A DNA stretch of 9,079 nucleotides from Methanoregulaceae archaeon (GCA_025453715.1 JALOPT010000095.1:1-9079); one strand, 5' to 3'; positions 1 through 5,863 are shown, numbered from the stretch's first letter. Translations and numbers: made by a program. The notes: a model not told the origin generated them from the letters alone.

Positions 1-459
1 TGGTTTCCCGATGATGATCTCACCTGTATCATCCTCACCGAGATAACTGCCTGCAACCATTTTCGTGTACACCGGGGATACCTCCTTCTCATCCGTAGGA
101 GTAATGGCACGTACGGAAACGCCGATTACCCGCTGCCGGTACTTAAAGGTCGCCCCCTTTGAGTACTGGGGGGAGGCGCGTTGCACGCCAGGCATGCCAT
201 TGATCAGGTCAAGCGTTGCATCAAGATCTGTGATGTACTGGTCACCAGCCTTTGGGCTGACAAGGCCATTTGAGACTTCGTAATCCACGAGCTGCTTAGT
301 GATGCCCTGGCCAATCCCGGCAAACATGGAGGGGAGAAATATCATGTTGGTAAAGCACATCCCGATGATCAGCACCGTCAGGATCGTGCTTGAGCGGCTC
401 CCCCGCTGGAGTGACCGCAGCGCGAGGAGGAACGCGACTTTCAGTTCTTTTTTACCCAT
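1..459 (-). CDS. FtsX/MacB-type ABC transporter permease, N-terminal 153 residues (cut by left edge)
   Basis: Reading from ATG at 459-457, the frame stays open to base 1 and gives 153 residues starting MGKKELKVAFLLALRSLQRG, so the C-terminal part lies outside the window. Residues 1-20 form a basic amphipathic helix, about 22-46 is a transmembrane segment, and the rest (from QLVDYEVSNG on) looks like the start of the extracytoplasmic MacB_PCD-type domain. This layout is typical of LolC/LolE/MacB/FtsX permeases, which pass ATPase movement to the outside of the membrane rather than forming a classical channel. The start codon lies inside the last codons of the upstream COG1361-like gene (19 bp overlap), implying translational coupling. 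No ATPase gene lies between them, so the ATPase is expected further left. The family is fairly certain; the substrate is unknown. Confidence 0.85.
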   Translation of the reverse strand, partial: MGKKELKVAFLLALRSLQRGSRSSTILTVLIIGMCFTNMIFLPSMFAGIGQGITKQLVDYEVSNGLVSPKAGDQYITDLDATLDLINGMPGVQRASPQYSKGATFKYRQRVIGVSVRAITPTDEKEVSPVYTKMVAGSYLGEDDTGEIIIGKP

Positions 460-1697
460 GGAAGGGCCCCATTGCCGTTTTTCCGTGGCAGGTACCAGTA
501 GCGGTAGGCAAGGAATCCGGCTGCAAGAAGGATCAGAACCACAATAATGACTGCGCCCGAGTAATCTGCCGGTGTAACCCGTAAAGATAATGGTTTTGAT
601 ATGGAATGCGTCCCGAGGTCATCAGTATAGGTGATGTATATAGTATAATCGTAGGTCCCACCCTTCATCCCGTCCAGCATAAATACTGCTGGTGCATCAT
701 TTCCAGGCTTGATCTTACCGATGAATGCCTGCCGGCTGCCGGTAACCGGGAGGTCAATAGTTGCAGAGACCTGTTTGGCCTCACCGGTACCGGTATTTTC
801 AATCCTGATGGTTAGATCGAAGGGCTGATCAGCCGTGATCCGCCGGGGATCAGTATCAACAGAAACAAAACCAAGCTCGGCCCTCCCCTTCATCATAACA
901 TCAATTGAAGCTGTTTCTACGTGGCTGGTCCCGTCGATCCAGTTGTACTGGAGAATGACTGGGACACGGATAAGACCGGGAGGCGTGTCCCGATCGGACA
1001 ATAGGACGAAATTAACCATTCCTGATTCGTTGGCATTTATCGCACCTATATGGTAGACATCTGTTTTCTTCGGTGCAATCAGGTTACTTTCATTTATAAT
1101 CCTGAGGGTCACATCATCGCTGCTCGTCTCTCCGCTGTTCCTGACAACCAGCGTTACCGGGATTTCCTCACCGGGAGTCACGGTATCAGGGAGCGTACTT
1201 TCGACAATCATGATTGCCTTTTTCTGGATCCCCACCGGAGTATTGACGTTGACCGGGATTGGGTACCGTGTGCTCCTGCCGCCGGTTGTATCGACCCATA
1301 CTTCAGGGTAATACATCCCGGTTTCCATTGGTGCCCGTATGGTGAAGGTAAGCGGAATCGACTGGCCGGGTCCGATTTCTCCAACATGCTCGAAATCTTT
1401 ACTGATCACCCGGATCCCCTTTCCCTCCAGCTGGACATTTTCAATATTGACGTTGATATCCGTGACCCGGGTGGTAGTGAAATCGTTGGCGACCACCCCG
1501 GCATTCTCCTTCAGGGAGGCACTTGATGCGGTATTTTTCACGATAATGGTAATAGTCCCGAGGCTGTCGGGCATCATTATTGAAGGGTGCACCTGGTATT
1601 CACTAATCTGTACAGTTGGATCACCGGCAGCCAAAGCCGGAACTATCATGGCAATAGTGATTGCGAGGGCAATTGCAATTATATTGATTAGTTTCAT
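441..1697 (-). CDS. Secreted, C-terminally anchored COG1361-like (S-layer/CARDB-type) protein
   Basis: The 418-residue protein begins with a Sec signal peptide (hydrophobic stretch 4-22, likely cleavage near ALAA-GDP at 24-25). It ends with a transmembrane helix at about 380-401 and a short basic cytoplasmic tail. Between these lie three beta-rich units (about 28-155, 160-270 and 272-375), each with the VTLVVRNSGE / LTIRIENTGTGEAK type of strand seen in CARDB/NEW3-like immunoglobulin folds of archaeal COG1361 'S-layer domain-like' proteins. Two N-glycosylation sequons (NES at 202 and 223) suit an exported archaeal protein. The start is supported by GGTGG 10 nt upstream (minus strand, 1712-1708) and a TATA box further up. 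The gene overlaps the following ABC permease, so it is probably an extracellular partner of that transporter rather than a main S-layer subunit; that role is inference. Confidence 0.82.
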   Translation of the reverse strand: MKLINIIAIALAITIAMIVPALAAGDPTVQISEYQVHPSIMMPDSLGTITIIVKNTASSASLKENAGVVANDFTTTRVTDINVNIENVQLEGKGIRVISKDFEHVGEIGPGQSIPLTFTIRAPMETGMYYPEVWVDTTGGRSTRYPIPVNVNTPVGIQKKAIMIVESTLPDTVTPGEEIPVTLVVRNSGETSSDDVTLRIINESNLIAPKKTDVYHIGAINANESGMVNFVLLSDRDTPPGLIRVPVILQYNWIDGTSHVETASIDVMMKGRAELGFVSVDTDPRRITADQPFDLTIRIENTGTGEAKQVSATIDLPVTGSRQAFIGKIKPGNDAPAVFMLDGMKGGTYDYTIYITYTDDLGTHSISKPLSLRVTPADYSGAVIIVVLILLAAGFLAYRYWYLPRKNGNGALPWVKKN

Positions 1698-1764
1698 CTT
1701 GTTCAGTCCACCAGTGTCAGGAAATTTTTCAGATCTCAGATTTCCATTTTTCTATGAAATTGGT

Positions 1765-1774
1765 TATTTATATA
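1765..1774 (-). promoter_or_regulatory. Likely TATA box of the COG1361-permease operon
   Basis: On the minus strand this reads TATATAAATA, close to the archaeal TATA consensus. Transcription would start about 25 nt downstream, near 1743, giving a leader of roughly 45 nt that contains the GGTGG ribosome binding site. A second, weaker TATA-like run (ACTATAAATT on the minus strand) lies just upstream at about 1783-1793. Predicted from sequence only. Confidence 0.55.
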
Positions 1775-1879
1775 TTCGCTTGAATTTATAGTATATTTCT
1801 TTATCATTATCCGTCATTATTTTCTATTATCCGGATTTCACAAATTACGTGATCCTTTAAAATTATTAGCTGAGGGGAA

Positions 1880-1887
1880 TTTTTTTT
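1880..1887 (+). other. T8 tract in the intergenic region 1698-1936
   Basis: A run of eight T on the plus strand, followed by ATAACC and the 8-bp palindrome AGCCGGCT. No plus-strand gene ends here, so it is not an obvious terminator. On the minus strand it is an A8 tract located after the end of the 1937-2785 gene and before the TATA box of the next operon. The rest of 1698-1936 is AT-rich and holds no gene that I can see. Confidence 0.3.
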
Positions 1888-1936
1888 ATAACCAGCCGGC
1901 TTGATTGGGATTTAATAATTCTCCTGCTTTACCGGT

Positions 1937-2785
1937 TTACCTGTCCGCCATGGAAATAAAAGACCTTGGGATCATCGGTATTCCCTGTTTCTGGATAGCA
2001 AATAATACACTGAGCCGGCCTTCGCTGTAGTTCATCACAATTTTCTCCGGGTGGAGCCTGCTCAGGTAATAGGGAGGTAAAATACGGTCTAACTCTCCAA
2101 ATCCCACGGAAAAAAAGGACTCGATATCTTTTTCTTCAGGATTTGTCATGATCACTTCGATTAACAGGGAGCGTTTCTGTTTATCAATGACATCCAGGTC
2201 AAAAATAAGCAATGAATCTGGCAGGTTTTCCCCAGGGGTCGTGAATAGAGGGGTAATATTTTCTTTCAGATGGTGAACTTTTTCAAATCCCAGCCGCCGG
2301 GAAATGGTGTGAGCAATATATCCAAAAGGGAGCCTACCTATGCCTATTATCGTGATGGGCAGTTCTTCAGTTAACATTCCGGTACTGCTCCGGTACGATA
2401 CCCTGGTCCCGAGAATGTTACCAATTTCACGAAGGTTCCCGGATCTTTCCGGTGTCGTGGAGATCATATTACTCGAGATCCAGAACTTTCCCGGGGGCCT
2501 GTTTACAACTGCAGCCCTTTTATCTTCAGAAGTCCCGCTTTTCGGGATAAAATCCGGATCAAATAGTTCAACATCGACATCAAGGGCATATTCCCCATCT
2601 TCCAGCCCGATAATGACACCTGACACGACTCTTCCTATCGGAGGTACCCGGGGATCGTGAACAGAATAAACAGAAATTATCATCTGGTCTATCGTATCAA
2701 GATGCCGTTTCAGGTCCTCAAGAGTTACATCCCGGGCGTCTGAAATAGTATGGGTAGTGGCTATCCGGACAGATCGGCGGGTCAT
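1937..2785 (-). CDS. Unrecognised soluble protein, 282 aa
   Basis: I do not recognise the family. The 282-residue protein has no signal peptide and no transmembrane segment. The N-terminal half is acidic with alternating strands (e.g. GVIIGLEDGEYALDVDVELF at 56-75); a hydrophobic strand-turn stretch, LPITIIGIGRLPFGYIAHTI, lies in the middle; and the C-terminal part ends in FSVGFGELDRILPPYYLSRL and a basic segment. It appears to be a mixed alpha/beta cytosolic protein. The ATG at 2785 is the first start in the frame; no ribosome binding site precedes it, and a TATA-like box about 34 nt upstream suggests a very short leader. It stands alone, with 239 bp before the next minus-strand operon. The even codon pattern and long open frame support it as real, but no function can be assigned. 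Confidence 0.72.
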   Translation of the reverse strand: MTRRSVRIATTHTISDARDVTLEDLKRHLDTIDQMIISVYSVHDPRVPPIGRVVSGVIIGLEDGEYALDVDVELFDPDFIPKSGTSEDKRAAVVNRPPGKFWISSNMISTTPERSGNLREIGNILGTRVSYRSSTGMLTEELPITIIGIGRLPFGYIAHTISRRLGFEKVHHLKENITPLFTTPGENLPDSLLIFDLDVIDKQKRSLLIEVIMTNPEEKDIESFFSVGFGELDRILPPYYLSRLHPEKIVMNYSEGRLSVLFAIQKQGIPMIPRSFISMADR

Positions 2786-2815
2786 TGCTGATAGGTAATT
2801 TTCGGTTTAACTGGA

Positions 2816-2823
2816 TAATATAA
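2816..2823 (-). promoter_or_regulatory. Likely TATA box of the 282-aa gene
   Basis: The minus strand reads AGGTTATATTATCC across this site. With a TATA-to-start distance of about 26 nt, transcription would begin near 2793, leaving a leader of about 8 nt. This fits the absence of a Shine-Dalgarno sequence before the ATG at 2785. Confidence 0.4.
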
Positions 2824-3006
2824 CCTTTTAACAGAATTTCAGGTAGCTATCAGTTTTTTTTCGCAGAGAGCAGGCTGGCATAATTTTTAAAGCATGTATG
2901 CGCCCTGAAATCTCCTTTGAACATCGTTTAATCCACCATCCTGGCTTCACGGTAGATACCTGTAACGAAAGAAGAGAATAAGAGCCGCGATCACCTAGTA
3001 GTAATC

Positions 3007-3336
3007 ATGAAGTATACAGCGCGGCATGTGCGGAAATTTATCGAAGAGGGGAAGATCGATTACACGCTATGGAAGATGCATTTCCCTTCGCTTCTCGAGT
3101 CCAGAGTACCTACCTGCGAGGAATGTGATGATTTCAAAGGTAATCTCTGCACGGGTGGAAAGGACCCGGTTGAATGTTTCCTCGCCATAGGACCCTGTAC
3201 AGATCAACCATCCGGTGATGAGCCAAGGAAACAACCTGGAAAGGAGAAATCAAAAAAATACCAGTGGAATAGCAAAGGAAAAGAAAAAATAATCCCTTCG
3301 GGTGCGAATAAAGCATACGACCAGTCAAAACTATAA
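3007..3336 (+). CDS. Small cysteine-rich protein, possible metal-binding, 109 aa
   Basis: The 109-residue protein has five cysteines clustered in its middle: C37-x2-C40-x7-C48-x8-C57-x6-C64. This spacing suits a zinc or iron-sulfur site but matches no named family that I recognise. The N-terminus (MKYTARHVRKFIEEGKIDYT) is predicted helical. The tail from about 66 on is rich in Lys, Gly and Ser and probably disordered. There is no signal peptide or membrane segment. The ATG at 3007 is the only usable start, since no ATG, GTG or TTG occurs in frame between it and the upstream stop. No ribosome binding site precedes it; instead the leader holds GATCACCT at 2989-2996. It converges with the archaellin gene with only 9 bp between the two stops. 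Confidence 0.68.
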   Translation: MKYTARHVRKFIEEGKIDYTLWKMHFPSLLESRVPTCEECDDFKGNLCTGGKDPVECFLAIGPCTDQPSGDEPRKQPGKEKSKKYQWNSKGKEKIIPSGANKAYDQSKL

Positions 3337-3345
3337 AACCTTATT
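3337..3345. terminator. Shared 3' junction of convergent genes (3007-3336 and 3346-3906)
   Basis: Only nine bases separate the two stop codons. The plus strand reads CCTTATTTTAATACAGG across the junction, and the minus strand gives GGTTTTATAGTTTT just past the archaellin stop, within the neighbour's end. Both are T-rich in their own direction, as archaeal terminators are, so each transcript probably ends inside the other gene's 3' end. Confidence 0.35.
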
Positions 3346-3906
3346 TTAATACAGGATATTGATCGAATCAAGGCCCTGCGGGACTGTCCTTCTGATGCTG
3401 AACGATGCACCACCCGGGGGTTTGACCTCGAGGGTGAACGGTGTCCCCGCAGGAATTACGTCAGTTGGTCTCGCGTAGATTGTCCATATCTCATTACTTG
3501 TCAGGACCCCGTTGTTATTTTTAGTCCCGGAGAAATTCCATTCACCAGGATTTGCCTGCCCGGATGTGTACTTCAGTGACTCAAGCAGTCCTTCAGTGCT
3601 GATGATCATCTGGCCGCCCCTTAGATCAAAAGGGGTCCTGCCTGAAGAAATAGTTACACCGAACTGAACCGTGTCGATACCACGGGAGGTATCGGATGCC
3701 ATCCCGTAGATATCGCCAACAACAAGAACTTTTGATGCGGCCCCCTGCACTTCTGCATTGACCACCTTCTGGCTGACCTGGGTTGTGAAAAACCCGGTCC
3801 CGAGCATAATATAGGTGAATACAGAGGCGACAACAATAAACGCGATAAATATAATAGCGGCCTCTATTCCGGTAAATGCATCTTCATGCAGGGCGGGATT
3901 TTTCAT
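3346..3906 (-). CDS. Archaellin (archaeal flagellin), FlaB/ArlB type
   Basis: Archaellins are exported by the Arl machinery, processed by a FlaK/PibD-type prepilin peptidase and polymerised into the rotating archaellum filament. The 186-residue protein starts MKNPALHEDAFTG followed by IEAAIIFIAFIVVASVFTYI, the class III signal peptide and hydrophobic assembly helix of archaellins; cleavage is expected after G13. The conserved FFTTQ follows at 39-43. The C-terminal half has the expected GRTPFDLRGG (89-98) and GTPFTLEVKPPGGA (154-167) segments, and ends in SINILY. One N-glycosylation sequon (NFS, 124-126) fits a glycosylated filament subunit. Length is normal for short methanogen archaellins. 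GGAG lies 11 nt before the ATG. No other arl/fla gene is nearby, so this is a stand-alone archaellin; the motor genes must be elsewhere. Confidence 0.9.
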   Translation of the reverse strand: MKNPALHEDAFTGIEAAIIFIAFIVVASVFTYIMLGTGFFTTQVSQKVVNAEVQGAASKVLVVGDIYGMASDTSRGIDTVQFGVTISSGRTPFDLRGGQMIISTEGLLESLKYTSGQANPGEWNFSGTKNNNGVLTSNEIWTIYARPTDVIPAGTPFTLEVKPPGGASFSIRRTVPQGLDSINILY

Positions 3907-4018
3907 GGGAAATCATACTCCGGTATCTCCGGAATATTTTGCTAATAGTTACCTGTAATTCTTTAAGTAACTGATTCACATATCCACCTGATACCGATGT
4001 CGTAGCTTATATTACACC

Positions 4019-4026
4019 TATAAATA
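4019..4026 (+). promoter_or_regulatory. TATA box of the nitroreductase gene
   Basis: The sequence TATAAATA followed by TATCC is a strong archaeal TATA element. Transcription would begin near 4046-4049, directly in front of the GGTGA ribosome binding site at 4050-4054, which is 9 nt from the ATG. The leader is then only about 15-18 nt. Confidence 0.6.
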
Positions 4027-4063
4027 TATCCGGCCAGATTGTTGTAACTGGTGAAAGATATAC

Positions 4064-4663
4064 ATGGAATTTAAGGATATTGTGTTGCAACGCTACGCAG
4101 TCAAGAAATTCAACGGTAAAGCGGTCCCTGAAGAAAAGATCAATGAGTTGATTGAACTGGTAAGGTTTGCCCCCTCCGCCCTGAACCTGCAGCCCTGGAG
4201 GATCAAGGTTGTAACTGACCAGAAACTAAAAGATCTACTCAGGCCCGCTGCATTTGACCAGGAACAGGTCACAACCTGTTCACATCTGCTCGTTTTTTGT
4301 GCCGATCCCGATTACGACAGCCTGATAAACAAGCTCTCGGCCCTCTTGAAGGAAAACCATATACCCGATGAGGTACAGGCAATTATCACCGGGATGGCAG
4401 CCCGGTTTGCCGGCACCATGTCTCCCGGACAGCGTCTCGCGTGGTCACAGGCCCAGACCTATCTTGCCCTGGGAAACGCATTGAACGGTGCGAAGTCTCT
4501 CGGTTTTGATTCGTGCCCGATGGGAGGATTTAACCCGGACGAATTCACCAGGATCCTGAAGATCCCAAAGCCTCTCGTCCCGGTGATGCTCTGCCCGGTC
4601 GGGTACGCAGCTGATAAGCCGATGCCGAAACTCCGGTTCCGGAAAGAGGATATCCTGTTCTGA
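4064..4663 (+). CDS. Nitroreductase-family FMN oxidoreductase, 199 aa
   Basis: Members of this family bind FMN as dimers and reduce nitro compounds, quinones or other acceptors with NAD(P)H or similar donors. The N-terminal RYAVKKFNGKAVPEEKI (10-26) matches the conserved 'R-S-x-R-x-F' phosphate-binding start, FAPSALNLQPWRI (35-47) the flavin-contacting 'APSxxNxQPW' motif, and GFDSCPMGGFNP (147-158) the glycine-rich segment near the FMN ring. Length is normal for the NfsB-like group. There is no signal peptide, so it acts in the cytosol. The start is backed by a TATA box, GGTGA 9 nt upstream and full coverage of the N-terminal motif. It is a single-gene unit with a T8 tract 17 nt after the stop. 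The natural substrate cannot be read from the sequence; roles in detoxification or redox balance are possible. Confidence 0.9.
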   Translation: MEFKDIVLQRYAVKKFNGKAVPEEKINELIELVRFAPSALNLQPWRIKVVTDQKLKDLLRPAAFDQEQVTTCSHLLVFCADPDYDSLINKLSALLKENHIPDEVQAIITGMAARFAGTMSPGQRLAWSQAQTYLALGNALNGAKSLGFDSCPMGGFNPDEFTRILKIPKPLVPVMLCPVGYAADKPMPKLRFRKEDILF

Positions 4664-4679
4664 AAGGTCAGTTAAAGGA

Positions 4680-4687
4680 TTTTTTTT
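4680..4687 (+). terminator. Oligo-T terminator of the nitroreductase gene
   Basis: Eight T follow GGA 17 nt after the stop codon, and a further TTTTT lies at 4701-4705. Archaeal RNA polymerase stops at such T-runs without needing a stable hairpin. Confidence 0.6.
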
Positions 4688-4755
4688 ATAAATCTCCTGA
4701 TTTTTAAAATATGGCATGGAAAACAGAGCCAATATCCCGGGAACAATACCTGATG

Positions 4756-4998
4756 TTATGGAAAATCTATGCACGAACCCGTATTTCCCGGCACACAACG
4801 CCGGACACGCCTGACTGCAAGGGTCCAGCCCCTGAAGAATCCATGCTTTTCGAGTGCAAGTATCGCATAATGTGAGCAGGACGGGTGAAACCGGCAGTAA
4901 ATTCGGCCTTTCCGGTTATACGCCCTTCCCATCTTCCCGTGCCAGATGTAACGGATTAGGATGATGGATACGAGGACAAAAGGGTTCCTCTGAATCAC
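4756..4998 (-). CDS. yidD: YidD-like membrane protein insertion efficiency factor
   Basis: YidD (DUF37) is a small membrane-associated protein linked in bacteria to YidC-dependent membrane protein insertion. The hallmark is present: CRFHPSCSHYAILALEKHG followed by FFRGWTLAVRRVRRC and GNTGSCIDFP, corresponding to the bacterial 'CRFyPSCSeYa...HG...G...R..RC.P' pattern with its three conserved cysteines. I chose GTG at 4998 (80 residues, 34 before the first conserved Cys). It gives the usual family length and lies about 26 nt downstream of a minus-strand TTTTATAA box, fitting leaderless translation. The alternative ATG at 5049 would give 97 residues but places the TATA box inside the gene and overlaps the divergent zinc-ribbon gene. 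No rpmH, rnpA or yidC lies nearby, unlike the usual bacterial setting. Confidence 0.8.
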   Translation of the reverse strand: MIQRNPFVLVSIILIRYIWHGKMGRAYNRKGRIYCRFHPSCSHYAILALEKHGFFRGWTLAVRRVRRCVPGNTGSCIDFP

Positions 4999-5020
4999 TA
5001 CAAATAATACCGATTGCGGG

Positions 5021-5028
5021 TTATAAAA
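5021..5028 (-). promoter_or_regulatory. TATA box for the yidD-like gene, inside a divergent promoter region
   Basis: The minus strand reads TCAGGTTTTATAACCCGC here. The box centre is about 26 nt before the GTG at 4998, the normal distance to a transcription start, so the message would be leaderless. For the plus-strand gene starting at 5033 a weaker TATA-like run, ACAAATAAT at about 5000-5008, lies some 28 nt upstream. The two promoters would then cross each other within about 35 bp. Confidence 0.45.
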
Positions 5029-5032
5029 CCTG

Positions 5033-5323
5033 ATGGTCCAGGAATACAAAAGAACATGCTATAGCTGCGAAACGGTCTGGCATTCTCTCAAATCACGTGA
5101 AGATGCGATAAAAGCAGGTGCGTCTGCAGAAACGGGCCAATCCGGACAACAGGGATCAGCCCGGTCATGTTCATATTGCGGAATGTGTGGCGGGACGGTG
5201 ATCACCATGGGAAACAGGGGCGCAAATGGCAGTAAGGCTGAACTGGACCGCTTACGTACCTGTCCCAGTTGCGGCTCACATAATTATTTTGAGGAAGTGC
5301 TGGAGCAGGAAGTACTGGAATAG
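5033..5323 (+). CDS. Zinc-ribbon protein, 96 aa
   Basis: Seven cysteines form CxxC-like knuckles: CYSC at 9-12, CSYCGMC at 46-52 and CPSC at 77-80, the last within RTCPSCGSHNYFEE. CYSC and CPSC can act as two halves of a zinc ribbon, with the central CSYC-GMC as a second site or an insertion. A low-complexity Gly/Ser/Gln stretch (about 28-44) separates the first knuckle from the second. No membrane segment or signal peptide is seen. Such small archaeal zinc ribbons often bind nucleic acid or protein partners, but the role here is unknown. ATG 5033 is the only start before the first CxxC; it has no ribosome binding site, which fits leaderless translation. It is divergent from the YidD-like gene. 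Confidence 0.75.
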   Translation: MVQEYKRTCYSCETVWHSLKSREDAIKAGASAETGQSGQQGSARSCSYCGMCGGTVITMGNRGANGSKAELDRLRTCPSCGSHNYFEEVLEQEVLE

Positions 5324-5360
5324 CCAGAGACATGGTAGTACCAGCAGTCCATTAACGCCC

Positions 5361-5376
5361 GCCTGTTAAAACAGGC
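5361..5376 (+). repeat. Short perfect hairpin, GCCTGTT-AA-AACAGGC
   Basis: Arms of seven bases are exactly complementary around a two-base centre (in RNA, a six-pair stem with a TAAA loop). It lies 37 bp after the zinc-ribbon stop codon and could protect or end that transcript, or be an operator; it lacks a following T-run. Confidence 0.4.
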
Positions 5377-5397
5377 ACTGGAGATATTCCAAGCGAT

Positions 5398-5423
5398 ACC
5401 GGGGGCCGGCCGGGTAAACCGGT
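5398..5423. repeat. GC-rich nested inverted repeat
   Basis: Outer arms ACCGG and CCGGT enclose a self-complementary GGCCGGCC at 5404-5411. It stands out as a GC-rich island in the gene-free stretch 5324-5599, which otherwise holds only the hairpin at 5361-5376, a possible weak TATA element (TGATATA, 5554-5560) and the ribosome binding site of the next gene. I see no gene or tRNA in that stretch. Confidence 0.35.
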
Positions 5424-5599
5424 AAACGCAGTCTTCCCGTAGTGGTGAGAATTCAAACTCTTCTTTTCCTGGTACATCACCTGACCATTTGATTTATCGC
5501 ACTCCAGCATACCTTTGGGTTTCCATCACTTTCACCCCCCACCCTGCGAGACCTGATATAGCTGGCACACTCAGTCCTCAACCTCAGGAGTGATCGAAA

Positions 5600-5863
5600 A
5601 TGAGCATGACTACGGGGATGAAAAATGTCAGCGAACGGTGGAGGAAGGCATCAAGGGCTCTGAAAATCGACGACCAGAAATATGGGATACGTCTTGCTGA
5701 AGCACTTGAACGGCACAAGGGCCCCGAATATGCGATGTTTGATGACCCCCTAGAAGCATCAGTATTTTTCCTTCTTATTGAGATGCTGAAGGAGAAAGAA
5801 AAAGGGCAGGTAGCCATGATACCCGGAAAGACCCAGCAGGCAGGGTTGATAAAAAAGGAGTGA
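5600..5863 (+). CDS. Small unrecognised, probably all-helical protein, 87 aa
   Basis: I do not recognise the family. The 87-residue protein is rich in charged residues and helix formers: a basic helix (NVSERWRKASRALKIDD, about 9-25), a second (YGIRLAEALERHKG, 28-41), then FDDPLEASVFFLLIEMLKEKEK (47-68), a hydrophobic, amphipathic helix that could support oligomerisation. The tail is short and basic. There is no signal peptide and no cysteine. Expression is well supported: AGGAGTGATC at 5586-5595 matches the archaeal anti-Shine-Dalgarno except for one missing G, ending about 6 nt before the ATG, making it the strongest ribosome binding site in the window. It is a single gene, convergent with the XRE regulator unit. 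Confidence 0.7.
   Translation: MSMTTGMKNVSERWRKASRALKIDDQKYGIRLAEALERHKGPEYAMFDDPLEASVFFLLIEMLKEKEKGQVAMIPGKTQQAGLIKKE

Noticed and set aside
1050..1791. Two plus-strand open frames of about 150 codons each
   Set aside because: Both lie antisense to the COG1361-like gene, which has a signal peptide, repeats and an anchor; no ribosome binding site or promoter supports the plus-strand frames.
3907..3930. Direct repeat CTCCGG ... CTCCGG upstream of the archaellin gene
   Set aside because: Two six-base copies nine bases apart; the first contains the ribosome binding site GGAG on the minus strand and the pair is too short to argue for an operator.
4445..4798. 117-codon minus-strand frame
   Set aside because: Antisense to the C-terminal half of the nitroreductase and overlapping the YidD-like 3' end in another frame; no family features.
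4711..4875. 54-codon plus-strand frame starting MAWKTEPISREQ
   Set aside because: It follows the nitroreductase terminator and is mostly antisense to the YidD-like gene; no ribosome binding site and no recognisable domain.
5324..5599. Possible tRNA, CRISPR array or riboswitch in the longest gene-free stretch
   Set aside because: No cloverleaf with an acceptor stem and T-loop consensus, no evenly spaced direct repeats, and no known riboswitch core was seen.
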